The position numbers and the translations under genes were made by a program. From the NCBI RefSeq assembly GCF_033843265.1, contig NZ_JAWXRD010000030.1:237289-301288 (forward strand): a DNA stretch of 64,000 nucleotides, read 5' to 3'. Source of the DNA: Scandinavium lactucae (lineage in GTDB: Bacteria; Pseudomonadota; Gammaproteobacteria; Enterobacterales; Enterobacteriaceae). The notes under the pieces were generated by a model. The model did not search any database and was not told the origin of the DNA. It saw nothing but the letters and a program-made list of their open reading frames with translations. Below, in pieces: positions 35,212 through 45,201 of this stretch (its first letter is position 1; every line of letters begins with the position of its first letter).

Positions 35212-36035
35212 CAGAGGACATGCTCATCCAGTAGCGCCTGGCAGGAAGGCGGCAACGGCGGTGGCGTCTTCTTCACAGGTTTGGTGGTTCCCGGTTTCGG
35301 TGGCTCAAACCAGCTTTGTAACTCAGCCCCACAGCCATCGCCTGCCGGGGGCGCGACCTGGTCTTCACACTCTACGCTCCCGGCCGGGCAGCGTAAACGC
35401 ACGTGCATATGGGCGCGATGTTGGAACCACGGACGCACTTTTCGCAGCCAGTCGCGGTCGGTTCCCGCATCCAGGCACAGCTGCTGTTTAATCGCCGGGT
35501 TGACGAAAATACGCGTCACGTCGTTATCTTTGGCGGCCAGTTTAATCAGTGCGCTGATGTGCGGCGTCCACAGCGACGGCACCACACGCTTGCCATCAGC
35601 CGCCACCAGATCCAGCGCCTGCGGTTTAAGCAGCTGCGCAGAGGTCCAGCGGGTTTGTGGAAGTTGCAGGAAAATGTCGACGTCCAGCCCGGATTGATGG
35701 CTGGCGTGACCGCCGTTAAAGCGCCCGCCCGCAGGCATCCCCATATCGCCAATCAGCATCGTGCCAAGTCCCAGATTATGCACCTGGTTGCTTAGACGCT
35801 GAATGAACAGGACAAGGTCCGGATGACCGAAGTAGCGACGCTGATCGGTACGCATCACCTGATAGTTATCGGAACGCAACGGCAGCCCTTCCGCCCCGAC
35901 GATACAGCCGTTGGCAAAGGCACCAATCGACTGCGCGGTACCCGGAATCGGCTGGGTGATTTTTTGCCACGGCGTGGCGGCGTGTCCCACGCTGCTAGCC
36001 AGCAAGGCCAGCAGCGCAATAACGGTTTTTTTCAT
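35211..36035 (-). CDS. mepA: Penicillin-insensitive murein endopeptidase MepA
   Basis: A 274-residue periplasmic LAS-type metallopeptidase with signal peptide MKKTVIALLALLASSVGHA. Zinc ligands appear in HASHQSGLDVDIFL and in HRAHMHVRLRCP. MepA cleaves D-Ala-mDAP crosslinks in peptidoglycan and is not inhibited by penicillin. It is 24 bp after aroC. Confidence 0.96.
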   Translation of the reverse strand: MKKTVIALLALLASSVGHAATPWQKITQPIPGTAQSIGAFANGCIVGAEGLPLRSDNYQVMRTDQRRYFGHPDLVLFIQRLSNQVHNLGLGTMLIGDMGMPAGGRFNGGHASHQSGLDVDIFLQLPQTRWTSAQLLKPQALDLVAADGKRVVPSLWTPHISALIKLAAKDNDVTRIFVNPAIKQQLCLDAGTDRDWLRKVRPWFQHRAHMHVRLRCPAGSVECEDQVAPPAGDGCGAELQSWFEPPKPGTTKPVKKTPPPLPPSCQALLDEHVL

Positions 36036-36059
36036 TTTCCCGCATTTCCCTGGAGAGAA

Positions 36060-37145
36060 CTACCAGCGAGGAAGCGTGGTGGTCACATCGGCATTTTGCG
36101 CACGCTGGCGCAGCAGATGATCCATCAGAACGATCGCCAGCATCGCTTCCGCGATAGGCACCGCGCGGATCCCAACACAGGGATCGTGACGGCCTTTGGT
36201 GATCATCTCGACTTCTTCGCCAAAACGATTGATGGTACGACCCGGTACGGTGATGCTGGAGGTCGGTTTCAGCGCCATGTGAGCAATGATTTGCTGTCCG
36301 CTACTGATCCCGCCCAGTACGCCACCGGCGTGGTTGCTCTGGAAACCGGCGTGGGTTATCTCATCCCGATTCTGACTGCCGCGCAGGCTGACAACGCCAA
36401 ACCCGTCGCCAATCTCAACGCCTTTCACCGCATTGATGCTCATCAGCGCGTGAGCAATGTCTGCATCGAGACGGTCAAATACCGGCTCGCCGAGTCCCGG
36501 CGGTACGCCGTCAGCGACCACGGAGACCTTGGCTCCAATCGAGTCGCCTTCTTTTTTCAGGGCGCGCATCAGTTCGTCGAGCGCCTCGATTTTATCCGGA
36601 TCCGGGCAAAAGAACGGGTTCTGTTCCACCTGCTCCCAGTCTTTGATTTCCAGTGGGATATCGCCCATTTGGGTCAAACAACCGCGGATAACAATGCCGA
36701 ATTTCTGTGCCAGGTATTTCTTGGCAATCGCACCGGCGGCAACGCGCATCGCCGTTTCACGGGCAGAAGAACGACCGCCACCGCGATAGTCGCGCAGACC
36801 GTATTTTTGCTCGTAGGTGTAATCGGCATGACCCGGACGGAAAACGTCTTTAATGGCACTGTAATCCTGAGAGCGTTGATCGGTGTTCTCAATCAGCAGG
36901 CCAATGCTGGTGCCAGTGGTCACGCCTTCGAACACCCCAGAGAGGATTTTCACCTGGTCCGGTTCGCGGCGCTGGGTGGTATAGCGCGAAGTGCCAGGAC
37001 GGCGACGGTCGAGGTCGTGCTGCAGATCCGCCTCCGTCAGAGGAATGCCCGGCGGCACACCGTCCACGATGCAGCCGAGGGCCACGCCGTGGGATTCGCC
37101 GAAGGTGGTTACGCGAAAGAGTTGTCCAATTGTGTTTCCGGCCAT
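36060..37145 (-). CDS. aroC: Chorismate synthase AroC
   Basis: A 361-residue enzyme converting EPSP to chorismate with reduced FMN, the last shared step of aromatic synthesis. Family signatures are GESHGVALGCIVDGVPPGIP, RGGGRSSARETAMRVAAGA and RGSQNRDEI. The ATG at 37145 gives the E. coli length; the GTG one codon upstream is less likely. It is 21 bp after prmB. Confidence 0.97.
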   Translation of the reverse strand: MAGNTIGQLFRVTTFGESHGVALGCIVDGVPPGIPLTEADLQHDLDRRRPGTSRYTTQRREPDQVKILSGVFEGVTTGTSIGLLIENTDQRSQDYSAIKDVFRPGHADYTYEQKYGLRDYRGGGRSSARETAMRVAAGAIAKKYLAQKFGIVIRGCLTQMGDIPLEIKDWEQVEQNPFFCPDPDKIEALDELMRALKKEGDSIGAKVSVVADGVPPGLGEPVFDRLDADIAHALMSINAVKGVEIGDGFGVVSLRGSQNRDEITHAGFQSNHAGGVLGGISSGQQIIAHMALKPTSSITVPGRTINRFGEEVEMITKGRHDPCVGIRAVPIAEAMLAIVLMDHLLRQRAQNADVTTTLPRW

Positions 37146-37166
37146 CACGGCTCCATCGTATTTTAA

Positions 37167-38099
37167 TTAGTCTTTATAGATGCTGAAGTGTTCGCGGGCA
37201 GCCACAAGCTGCGCTTTGGTGAGCATAAAGACGCCGTCACCGCCGTTATCAAACTCAAGCCAGGTGAACGGAACGTCAGGATACTGCTCTATCAGATGTA
37301 CCATGCTGTTACCGACTTCACAAATCAGAATGCCGTCGTCAGTCAGGTAATCCGGTGCGTTGCCCAGGATACGGCGTGTCAGTTTCAGGCCATCAGAACC
37401 GGATGCCAGACCCAGTTCCGGCTCGTGGCGATATTCGTTCGGCAGGTCGGCCATGTCTTCCGCGTCAACGTAAGGCGGATTGGTGACAATCAGGTCGTAC
37501 TGCACTTTTGGCAGGTCGCGGAAGAGGTCGGAACGGATGGGGGTCACGTGATGGATAAGACCGTGCTCTTCGATGTTTTGCTCGGCTACGGCCAGCGCGT
37601 CGGCAGAGATATCCACGCCATCCACTTCCGCTTCCGGGAAGGCATAGGCGCAGGCGATGGCGATACAGCCACTGCCGGTACACATATCCAGAATATGCTC
37701 AGGCTGATGAGAAATCAGGCCGGAAAAACGGTTGTTGATAAGCTCACCAATCGGCGAGCGCGGCACCAGCACGCGTTCATCCACATAAAATTCGTGGCCG
37801 CAGAACCAGGCTTTGTTTGTCAGATAGGAGACCGGAATACGCTCGTTGACGCGGCGAATCACGCGCTCAACGATGCGATGTTTTTCACTGGAGGTCAGAC
37901 GCGCGCTGCGCATGTCTTCAGGAATATCCAGCGGTAAATAGAGTGAAGGCAGCACCAGCTGAACGGCCTCGTCCCACGGGTTGTCCGTGCCATGACCGTA
38001 CCAGATCCCCGCCGCGCTAAAGCGGCTGACTGACCAGCGCAACATATCCTGAATGGTATGCAGCTCATTGACTGCTTCATCGACAAAAATTTTATCCAC
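37167..38099 (-). CDS. prmB: 50S ribosomal protein L3 glutamine methyltransferase PrmB
   Basis: A 310-residue SAM methyltransferase with the SAM loop ILDMCTGSGCIAIACAYAFP and the catalytic NPPY motif (VTNPPYVDAE) that holds the target glutamine amide. It methylates Gln150 of ribosomal protein L3. The length matches E. coli. It is the first gene of its operon, divergent from smrB across 163 bp. Confidence 0.97.
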   Translation of the reverse strand: MDKIFVDEAVNELHTIQDMLRWSVSRFSAAGIWYGHGTDNPWDEAVQLVLPSLYLPLDIPEDMRSARLTSSEKHRIVERVIRRVNERIPVSYLTNKAWFCGHEFYVDERVLVPRSPIGELINNRFSGLISHQPEHILDMCTGSGCIAIACAYAFPEAEVDGVDISADALAVAEQNIEEHGLIHHVTPIRSDLFRDLPKVQYDLIVTNPPYVDAEDMADLPNEYRHEPELGLASGSDGLKLTRRILGNAPDYLTDDGILICEVGNSMVHLIEQYPDVPFTWLEFDNGGDGVFMLTKAQLVAAREHFSIYKD

Positions 38100-38262
38100 T
38101 TTCCCCTCCAGGGCCCATCGCTGAAATTCGGCGGCTAGTTTGCCATGAAGACGCCGATAAATCAGCTTTCTTGCATCGCAGGATGGGAGAAATTGGCGTT
38201 TTCTCTGCCCGTGCGCCCCAAGAGTCGGGTAAACTGCCGCAAAGCGAAAATGAGAAGAGAAG

Positions 38263-38814
38263 ATGAAGAAGAAAACCTCACTCAGCGACGAGGATCAGGC
38301 GCTGTTCCGTCAGCTGATGACCGGCACCCGCCAGATTAAGCAGGACACCATTGTCCATCGCCCGACGCGTAAGAAAGTCAGCGAAGTGCCGGTGAAGCGT
38401 TTGCTTCAGGAGCAGGTCGATAACAGCCACTATTTTTCCGATGAGTTTCAGCCGCTGCTGAATACTGAAGGCGCGATGAAATACGTGCGCCATGACGTCA
38501 GCCATTTTGAGGCCAAGAAGCTGCGTCGCGGTGATTATTCCCCGGAGCTGTTCCTCGATTTGCACGGGCTGACGCAGATGCAGGCGAAACAGGAGTTAGG
38601 CGCGCTGATTGCCGCCTGTCGTCGAGAACACGTGTTTTGTGCCTGTGTGATGCACGGGCATGGGAAGCATATATTGAAGCAGCAAACACCGCTGTGGCTG
38701 GCGCAGCACCCGCACGTGATGGCGTTTCATCAGGCACCGAAAGAGTACGGCGGAGATGCCGCGTTGCTGGTGTTGATCGAAGTGGAAGAGTGGCAGCCGC
38801 CGGAATTACCTTAA
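38263..38814 (+). CDS. smrB: Ribosome-rescue endonuclease SmrB
   Basis: A 183-residue protein with an N-terminal helical hook and a C-terminal Smr domain. The catalytic-type motifs DLHG (in LFLDLHGLTQ) and HGHGKHIL are present. SmrB is recruited to collided ribosomes and cuts mRNA between them, letting tmRNA rescue proceed. The ATG follows AGAAGAG. It is alone on its strand. Confidence 0.95.
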   Translation: MKKKTSLSDEDQALFRQLMTGTRQIKQDTIVHRPTRKKVSEVPVKRLLQEQVDNSHYFSDEFQPLLNTEGAMKYVRHDVSHFEAKKLRRGDYSPELFLDLHGLTQMQAKQELGALIAACRREHVFCACVMHGHGKHILKQQTPLWLAQHPHVMAFHQAPKEYGGDAALLVLIEVEEWQPPELP

Positions 38815-38894
38815 CGCTAACTATTCAGCGTTAAAGGTGGCGGAAAAGAGACGGGGAAAAGTGGCGGGAAGCGCACGGCTCACCCGCCTCTCAC

Positions 38895-39380
38895 TTAGAT
38901 GGCTTTAGCCATCTTCAGATTGCACGGGCTCATTTGCCAGTTAAAATGGCCTTGCCCGCTGGCATCCAGCGTGACGTTGGCAATCGCGGATGTCGAGAAC
39001 ATTGGCGGTGTTTCGCCTGGGCAGAGCTCGGAAACCAGGTAGCCCACCAGCGGCAGGTGAGAAACCACCAGCGCAGAGGCAACACCTTCGTTTGCCAGCG
39101 CCTGTAGATAGGCGCTTACCAGCCCTACATCGCCGCACGGCGTGAGTTCCGGCAGGACATCGATCTCTTTTGGCAGGTTCATGCACTCCCCCACCACATC
39201 CAGCGTTTGTTCTGCTCGTAAGAACGGGCTGACCAGAACGCGCTCAATATCCACTTTTTGACCTTTCAGCCAGTTCGCCATTTGACGGGATTCATCGCAA
39301 CCACAGGTAGTGAGTGGACGAACCGAGTCGCTGGCTGCATCGAGGGCAGCGTCGCCGTGACGCATGATAAAAACTTGCAT
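38895..39380 (-). CDS. sixA: Phosphohistidine phosphatase SixA
   Basis: A 161-residue histidine phosphatase of the RHG family: FIMRHGDAAL carries the nucleophilic His8, and VSHLPLVGYL carries the second His. SixA removes phosphate from ArcB and from nitrogen-PTS PtsO (NPr). Length matches E. coli. A 205-bp gap to fadJ shows no clear terminator or small gene. Confidence 0.95.
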   Translation of the reverse strand: MQVFIMRHGDAALDAASDSVRPLTTCGCDESRQMANWLKGQKVDIERVLVSPFLRAEQTLDVVGECMNLPKEIDVLPELTPCGDVGLVSAYLQALANEGVASALVVSHLPLVGYLVSELCPGETPPMFSTSAIANVTLDASGQGHFNWQMSPCNLKMAKAI

Positions 39381-39585
39381 ATTGCACCGCTTTTGTTAAC
39401 CAGAAGCACCGAAGTAAACCCAACGTAAGATAACGCCGCCTACTCAGTGGCCGGGCATTGTGCCTGATCCATTCGATGAATGAAACGCTGTTTTTTACCT
39501 TAATGGCGTAAGTATAGTCAATCTTTGTTTACAAAATAGCCATCCAGCAGCGTTAACCCATGTCAGGATTTACCTTTATTTGACC

Positions 39586-41733
39586 TCAACGTAACGTCTC
39601 AGTTTCATTTTCGGGCCAAAAGGCCAGGCCCTTTTCTGCCATCCTTGTTAGTGCATCACACGGCGTGAACCGTGGCCCAAATTGGGCGGCGAGGCGTTGC
39701 AGTATCGCCACGACTTCCCCCGCACCGAGGCTATCCATATAGCGGAACGGGCCGCCTAAAAACGGCGGAAAACCAATACCAAACACCGCCCCGATGTCGC
39801 CATCGCGGGCGCTACGAACAACCTGCTCATCAAAGCAACGTGCGGCTTCGTTCAGCATCATCATCACGCAGCGCTCGACAATCTGCTGGCCGGACAGCGT
39901 GCCCTTCTGCCCACGCCCAATAAGCGTATAAATTGCAGGGTCAGGCTGTTTTTTGCTTTTACGCCCTTTTGCGTCGTAAAGATAGAAACCACGACCATTT
40001 TTTCTGCCTTTGCGATCGTCATTCAAAATTGCGTTAATGATATTTGCAGGCGCACTAAAACGATCCCCATACGCGCTTTCCAGCACTGGAATAATTTTAG
40101 TCCCGGTATCAATTCCCACCTCATCCAAAAGTTGGATTGGCCCCACCGGGAAGCCAAATTGGGTCAACGCGCCATCAATCTGTTCAATGGATTCGCCTTC
40201 CGTCAGCAATCGTATCGCTTCATTAATATAAGGTGCCAGAATACGGTTGACGTAGAAGCCCGCTTTATCAGCCACCACGATCGGCGTTTTACCGAGCTGT
40301 TTCGCCAGCTTCACGGTGGTGGCAATGGTCGTTTCCGAGGTTGCCGCATGCGGGATCACTTCCACCAGCGGCATTTTTTCCACCGGGCTGAAGAAATGCA
40401 GGCCAATTACCTGCTCCGGACGCTGAGCCTGCGCGGCAATATCACTAATCGGTAACGACGAGGTGTTAGACGCAAAAATAGTGTGTGGGGCAAAATTCGC
40501 TTCCACGTCCGCCACCATCTGTTGTTTCAACGATAAATCTTCAAACACCGCTTCGATGACCACATCCCGATGCGAAAAACCGCGATAGTCAGTCGTGCCG
40601 GAAATCAACGCCAGTTGAGTGTCACGCTCACTCGATCGGATATGGCGGCGGCGCACCTTTTTATCAAGCAGCTCCCAGCTGTACTTCAACGCATGGTTAA
40701 TGCCTTTGGCATTGATATCCTTTATACGTACCGGCAGTTTCGCCTTACTGGCGGTGACAAAGGCAATTCCGCCGCCCATCAGGCCGCCACCGATCACCGC
40801 GACAGAATGCAGCGGCTGCGGCTCGGCGCTGGCCGCCGGGTCCTTCTTCACCTCAGTACTGGCAAAGAAAATCGAGCGCAGGGCTTTGGACTGCGGAGTC
40901 ATCGCCAGTTCGCCAAACGCCCGCGCTTCCGCCTCATACCCGCTGCTGCTGCCCTGCGACAGCCCGGTTTCCAGTACCTTCAAGATACGTCCGGTAGCCG
41001 GATAGTTGCCGTGCGTTTTCTGTTCGGTTTTTTTCGCCGCCATGCTGAATACCAGGCTACGTCCCAAAGGACCGGCCAGTATACGTTCGCGCACCGGCAG
41101 TCGACGGCTGGTCGGGCGCTCCTGCTTCGCCAGCTCAACGGCGGCCTCCAGCAGAATGGAGTGCGGGACCACATCGTCAACCAGCCCCACTTTTAAGGCC
41201 TGACGCGCCCGAAGCTGCTTGCCGCTAAGGATCATGTCCAGCGCGGTGCTGATCCCGACCAGGCGCGGTAAGCGTTGCGTGCCGCCCGATCCCGGTAACA
41301 GCCCGAGCTGCACCTCCGGTAAACCGAGCATCGTTTTGGCATCGTCGGAACAGATACGGCTATGACAGGCTAACGCCAGTTCCAGACCACCGCCAAGACA
41401 GGCTCCGTGAATCGCCGCCACAACGGGGATCGGTAGCGCATGGATTTCCGCCATGATCTGTTGCCCCTGACGCGCCAGGGCTTCGGCTTCCTGCGCCGTT
41501 TTGCATTCGCCGATCATGTTGATATCGGCCCCGGCAATAAAGTTATCCGGCTTGGCGGAGATAATCACCACCCCACGCAACGCTTTGTTTTCACGGATTT
41601 GCTTGAGGATAGCCCGCACCTGAACGCCAAACTCAGCTTTCAGGGTATTCATTTTTTCGCCGGGAACGTCAATCGTGATAACGGCCACGTTATCGAGGCG
41701 CTCAGTAAGGGTAAATGCAGATGTCGTTTCCAT
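39586..41733 (-). CDS. fadJ: Fatty acid oxidation complex alpha subunit FadJ (anaerobic)
   Basis: A 715-residue multifunctional enzyme. The N-terminal enoyl-CoA hydratase/isomerase domain has HGACLGGGLELALACH and PGSGGTQRLPRL. The hydroxyacyl-CoA dehydrogenase part has AVIGGGLMGGGIAFV and the catalytic-His region GLHFFSPVEKMPLVEVI. It pairs with FadI in anaerobic beta-oxidation. Its ATG overlaps the fadI stop by one base (TAATG). Confidence 0.97.
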   Translation of the reverse strand: METTSAFTLTERLDNVAVITIDVPGEKMNTLKAEFGVQVRAILKQIRENKALRGVVIISAKPDNFIAGADINMIGECKTAQEAEALARQGQQIMAEIHALPIPVVAAIHGACLGGGLELALACHSRICSDDAKTMLGLPEVQLGLLPGSGGTQRLPRLVGISTALDMILSGKQLRARQALKVGLVDDVVPHSILLEAAVELAKQERPTSRRLPVRERILAGPLGRSLVFSMAAKKTEQKTHGNYPATGRILKVLETGLSQGSSSGYEAEARAFGELAMTPQSKALRSIFFASTEVKKDPAASAEPQPLHSVAVIGGGLMGGGIAFVTASKAKLPVRIKDINAKGINHALKYSWELLDKKVRRRHIRSSERDTQLALISGTTDYRGFSHRDVVIEAVFEDLSLKQQMVADVEANFAPHTIFASNTSSLPISDIAAQAQRPEQVIGLHFFSPVEKMPLVEVIPHAATSETTIATTVKLAKQLGKTPIVVADKAGFYVNRILAPYINEAIRLLTEGESIEQIDGALTQFGFPVGPIQLLDEVGIDTGTKIIPVLESAYGDRFSAPANIINAILNDDRKGRKNGRGFYLYDAKGRKSKKQPDPAIYTLIGRGQKGTLSGQQIVERCVMMMLNEAARCFDEQVVRSARDGDIGAVFGIGFPPFLGGPFRYMDSLGAGEVVAILQRLAAQFGPRFTPCDALTRMAEKGLAFWPENETETLR

Positions 41734-43043
41734 TATTCGGCCTCCAGAACCATCGCCGCGCCTAAACCACCCGCCGCGCAGGCGGTCACCAGACCGAAGC
41801 CACCGCCGCGACGACGCAGCTCGTTCAGCGTTTGGGTGATCATACGTGCGCCTGTCGCCGCGAAAGGGTGACCGTAGGCAATCGACCCACCGAGCACATT
41901 GAATTTACTGTCATCGACTTCACCGGTCGCATGGCTGCGCCCCAGCACGTCGCGGGCAAAACGCTCACTCGCCATCAGCTGCAGGTTCGACAACGTCTGG
42001 GCGGCAAAGGCTTCATGCATATCAAACAGGGTTAAGTCGGCCATCGTCAGCCCGGCGCGTTCCAACGCCAGCGGCGTCGACCACGCCGGACCCAGCAGCA
42101 TATCCTGCCACACATCAATCGCGGTAAACGCATAGCTACGCAGATAGCCGAGCGGCTTGAGGCCCAGCTCTTTGGCGCGAGATTCGGTCATCAGGATAAC
42201 CGCCGCAGCGCCATCGGTCAGAGGGGTGCTGTTGGCCGCCGTCACCGTGCCATGCTTACGATCGAACGCCGGGCGCAGTTTGGCGTAATCCGCCAGCGAC
42301 GAATTGGTGCGCACATTGTTATCCTGCTCCAGCGGCTCACGGAACGGTGGCGCATAGGCCGTCATCACTTCGTCAGCCAGCTTGCCTTCAGCCCAGGCTT
42401 TCGCCGCATGCAGATGGGAACGATGCGCCAGCGCATCCTGCTGTTCGCGGGTGATGCCCCACGTTTTCGCCATTTGCTCTGCGGTGTCGCCCATACGCAA
42501 ACCCGTGGAATATTCCGCCACCGCTGGCGGAACCGGGGCCAAATCTTTCAGCCGCAGACGCGAGAAGAGTTTGAGTTTCTGCCCCATCGTGCGGGCTTTG
42601 TTGGCATCCACCAGGGTGCGGGCCAGCGTTTTACTCACGCCTATCGGCAGAACGGAAGAAGAATCCGCGCCACCGGCAATTCCGGCGCGGATGGTGCCCG
42701 CCATCAGGCTTTCCGCCACGTTGGCGACCGCCTGAAAACTGGTCGCACAGGCGCGGCTGACGCTGTAGGCGTCGGTGTGCACGCTCATGCCGGTGCCGAG
42801 CACGATTTCACGGGCGATGTTGGGCGCTTCCGGCATTTGTACCACCTGGCCAAACACCAGTTGTTCGATGACTTCGGGGGGAATTTCGCTGCGAGCCAGC
42901 AATTCACCGACGACCATCTTGCCCAGATCGATCGCCGGAATACCGTGAAACGCCGTCGCCTGACGAGCAAAAGGCGTACGTAACCCGCTGACAATAGCAA
43001 TACGATCGCCCTGACGGGTGATAAGCGGTAATGCCTTACTCAT
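41733..43043 (-). CDS. fadI: 3-ketoacyl-CoA thiolase FadI
   Basis: A 436-residue thiolase with the nucleophilic Cys in SVSRACATSFQAV, the His in FDMHEAFAAQ and the second Cys in GLVTACAAGGLGAA. It releases acetyl-CoA in the last step of beta-oxidation. A FadR-type operator lies at 43069-43085, so the fadIJ operon should be repressed until fatty acyl-CoA is present. Confidence 0.97.
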   Translation of the reverse strand: MSKALPLITRQGDRIAIVSGLRTPFARQATAFHGIPAIDLGKMVVGELLARSEIPPEVIEQLVFGQVVQMPEAPNIAREIVLGTGMSVHTDAYSVSRACATSFQAVANVAESLMAGTIRAGIAGGADSSSVLPIGVSKTLARTLVDANKARTMGQKLKLFSRLRLKDLAPVPPAVAEYSTGLRMGDTAEQMAKTWGITREQQDALAHRSHLHAAKAWAEGKLADEVMTAYAPPFREPLEQDNNVRTNSSLADYAKLRPAFDRKHGTVTAANSTPLTDGAAAVILMTESRAKELGLKPLGYLRSYAFTAIDVWQDMLLGPAWSTPLALERAGLTMADLTLFDMHEAFAAQTLSNLQLMASERFARDVLGRSHATGEVDDSKFNVLGGSIAYGHPFAATGARMITQTLNELRRRGGGFGLVTACAAGGLGAAMVLEAE

Positions 43044-43068
43044 AACCTTCCCCTGATAATGTAAAAAA

Positions 43069-43085
43069 AGTGGTCTGACCTGATA
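43069..43085. promoter_or_regulatory. FadR operator upstream of fadI
   Basis: AGTGGTCTGACCTGATA matches the FadR consensus core TGGTNNGACC exactly. It lies 25 bp upstream of the fadI start codon. Confidence 0.75.
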
Positions 43086-43165
43086 ACAGTCTTAACTAAT
43101 TTTTTACATCCAGCCAATCAGGGAAGCCTAAAAGTGGGAGCCAAAACACACTGAGATAAAAAAGA

Positions 43166-43192
43166 AAATGCCCCTGCATGGCAGAGGCATTT
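43166..43192 (-). terminator. Terminator after yfcZ
   Basis: AAATGCCCCTGC and GCAGAGGCATTT pair with one mismatch around ATG. On the minus strand the stem is followed by TTCTTTTTT. Confidence 0.7.
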
Positions 43193-43203
43193 GAGAGAAG
43201 GGA

Positions 43204-43488
43204 TTAACGCAGACCGAGCTGGAAAATCAGCGTTTCGGCTTCACAGCTAAACACGAAATCAATATCCAGTTGAACGCCACCCTCTACCTCTTTAAAGGTT
43301 GGGGTAATAACGCAGGGTTCGGACTCCACGCCACGCGCTCTTTCAGTCAGCGCAGCCAGAGTTTCTTCAGCTTCAGCACGGTTAGCAAATACGCGGCTAT
43401 AAGACGCGGTGCAATCGGTGTTGTCCATAATGGTGCCAACATCCATACAGCAGCAAACCGGGGTTTCATCAGCACTGCATTTACTCAT
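43204..43488 (-). CDS. yfcZ: YfcZ/YiiS family protein
   Basis: A 94-residue Cys-rich small protein starting MSKCSADETPVCCCMDVGT, matching E. coli YfcZ in length. The three adjacent cysteines and the later Cys residues could bind metal, but no function is known. The start at 43488 follows AGGATA. It is divergent from fadL across 372 bp. Confidence 0.92.
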   Translation of the reverse strand: MSKCSADETPVCCCMDVGTIMDNTDCTASYSRVFANRAEAEETLAALTERARGVESEPCVITPTFKEVEGGVQLDIDFVFSCEAETLIFQLGLR

Positions 43489-43593
43489 GGTAGATATCCT
43501 CTGTAATTGCACCTGGGGTGCCAGACAAACAATGCGGCTATTTTACGCCCCTGCTGTCAGCCTCTCCAGTTGATATTAATTTGAACGGCCATA

Positions 43594-43609
43594 AGTGACC
43601 TAAATCACA
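43594..43609. promoter_or_regulatory. CRP site in the yfcZ-fadL intergenic region
   Basis: AGTGA-CCTAAA-TCACA matches CRP at 9 of 10 half-site positions. It lies 106 bp from yfcZ and further from fadL; fadL is known to need CRP for full expression. Confidence 0.55.
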
Positions 43610-43733
43610 ATTAAAAATGATCTAAAACAAAAACCCCCCTTTCAAGGGAACTTTCCTGACCCCAATTTTGCCAAGCGGATCGCGTTTCTTAGATCACAAT
43701 TGAAAAAACTTATAAACATACTTGCAACATCCC

Positions 43734-43774
43734 ATCTGGTCAGACCTATACTCTCGGCACTGGTCTGATTTCTC
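43734..43774. promoter_or_regulatory. Two FadR operators in the fadL promoter/leader
   Basis: ATCTGGTCAGACCTATA (43734-43750) and CACTGGTCTGATTTCTC (43758-43774) match the FadR core (CTGGTNNGA). This tandem layout is the same as the two known FadR sites of E. coli fadL. The rest of this 372-bp gap holds the CRP site and no gene. Confidence 0.75.
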
Positions 43775-43860
43775 TGACGTAACACAGACCCTACACTTCG
43801 CGCTTCTGTTACGGCATGTAACAAATTTTGCATAAAAATAACTCGATTGAGGTTATGGTC

Positions 43861-45183
43861 ATGAGCCAAAAAACCCGTTTTACGAAATCTGCTCTCGCAG
43901 TTGCAGTGGCACTTGTTTCCTCTCAGGCCTGGTCAGCAGGCTTCCAGTTAAATGAATTTTCTGCCTCTGGTTTAGGCCGTGCTTATTCTGGTGAAGGCGC
44001 TATCGCCGACGATCCGGGTAACGCCAGCCGTAACCCAGCATTGATTATGATGTATGACCGCCCGCAATTTTCTGCCGGTGCTGTCTATATCGATCCGGAC
44101 GTGAACATCTCCGGTAAATCGCCAACCGGTAAAAGTACCGATGCCGATAATATCGCCCCGGTTGCCTGGGTGCCGAACTTACACTTTGTCATGCCTCTTA
44201 ACGAACAATTTGGTTGGGGGGCTTCCGTTACCTCTAACTATGGCCTGGCAACCGAATTTAACGATAGTTACGCCGCAGGTAGCATGGGGGGTAAAACTGA
44301 CCTCACCACCGTTAACCTGAACCTGAGCGGTGCCTATCGCCTGAACAGCAACTGGAGCTTCGGCGTGGGCTTTGATGCGGTCTATGCGAAAGCCAAGATC
44401 GAGCGCTATGCCGGTGACTTAGGTCAGATTGTGGCAGGCTCTGGCGCACTGCCGCCTGCACTCGCCGGTCAGGTGGCACAGATCCCTGCTGATACCCAGA
44501 TTGCGCACCTGAAGGGTGATGAATGGGGCTTCGGCTGGAACGCCGGTATCCTGTATGAACTGGATAAAAATAACCGTTACGGCTTTACCTACCGTTCCGA
44601 GGTCAAAATCGACTTCGACGGCGATTATAAGAGTAACCTGCCGTCGGCCTACAACCAGATCCTCGGCAACTTCGGCCTGCCGTTGGGCACCGATGGCAAT
44701 ACCACCAACGGTTCTCTGACGCTGAACCTGCCGGAAATGTGGGAACTGTCAGGCTACAACCGCGTTGCGCCGCAGTGGGCTATCCACTATAGCGCTACCT
44801 ACACCAGCTGGAGCCAATTCCAGGAGCTGAAAGCCACTGGCAACAGCGGCGAAACCCTGTTCTATAAAGATGAAAGCTTTAAAGATGCATGGCGTCTGGC
44901 GCTGGGTACCACCTATTACTATGACGACAACTGGACCTTCCGTACCGGTATCGCCTTTGATGACAGCCCGGTTCCCGCCGATCACCGTTCTATCTCTATC
45001 CCGGATCAGGACCGTTTTTGGCTGAGCGCAGGGGCAACCTATGCGTTTAACCAGGATGCGTCTATCGACGTGGGGGCGTCCTACATGCATGGTCAGAACG
45101 TGACCATCGAAGAAGGTCCTTACACCTTCCGCTCTGAAGGTAAAGCGTGGCTGTTCGGCTCTAACTTCAACTACCGCTTCTGA
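43861..45183 (+). CDS. fadL: Long-chain fatty acid outer membrane transporter FadL
   Basis: A 440-residue outer-membrane beta-barrel protein with signal peptide MSQKTRFTKSALAVAVALVS ending near AWSA, then the hatch-forming GFQLNEFSASGLGRAYSGEG. It imports long-chain fatty acids by lateral diffusion and ends in the outer-membrane C-terminal Phe (NFNYRF). The ATG at 43861 has GAGG at an 8-base spacing; the ATG at 43855 is too close to it. A central extracellular region is a few residues shorter than in E. coli. Confidence 0.96.
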   Translation: MSQKTRFTKSALAVAVALVSSQAWSAGFQLNEFSASGLGRAYSGEGAIADDPGNASRNPALIMMYDRPQFSAGAVYIDPDVNISGKSPTGKSTDADNIAPVAWVPNLHFVMPLNEQFGWGASVTSNYGLATEFNDSYAAGSMGGKTDLTTVNLNLSGAYRLNSNWSFGVGFDAVYAKAKIERYAGDLGQIVAGSGALPPALAGQVAQIPADTQIAHLKGDEWGFGWNAGILYELDKNNRYGFTYRSEVKIDFDGDYKSNLPSAYNQILGNFGLPLGTDGNTTNGSLTLNLPEMWELSGYNRVAPQWAIHYSATYTSWSQFQELKATGNSGETLFYKDESFKDAWRLALGTTYYYDDNWTFRTGIAFDDSPVPADHRSISIPDQDRFWLSAGATYAFNQDASIDVGASYMHGQNVTIEEGPYTFRSEGKAWLFGSNFNYRF

Positions 45184-45201
45184 TAATTTCTTATCAGGCA
45201 T

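Noticed and set aside
35823..37166. 447-codon open frame on the plus strand opposite mepA and aroC
   Set aside because: It lies antisense to two well-conserved genes, has no recognisable domain and no ribosome site; a GC-rich shadow frame.
39381..39585. Possible small RNA or gene between sixA and fadJ
   Set aside because: No terminator-like hairpin, promoter pair or convincing short frame was found.
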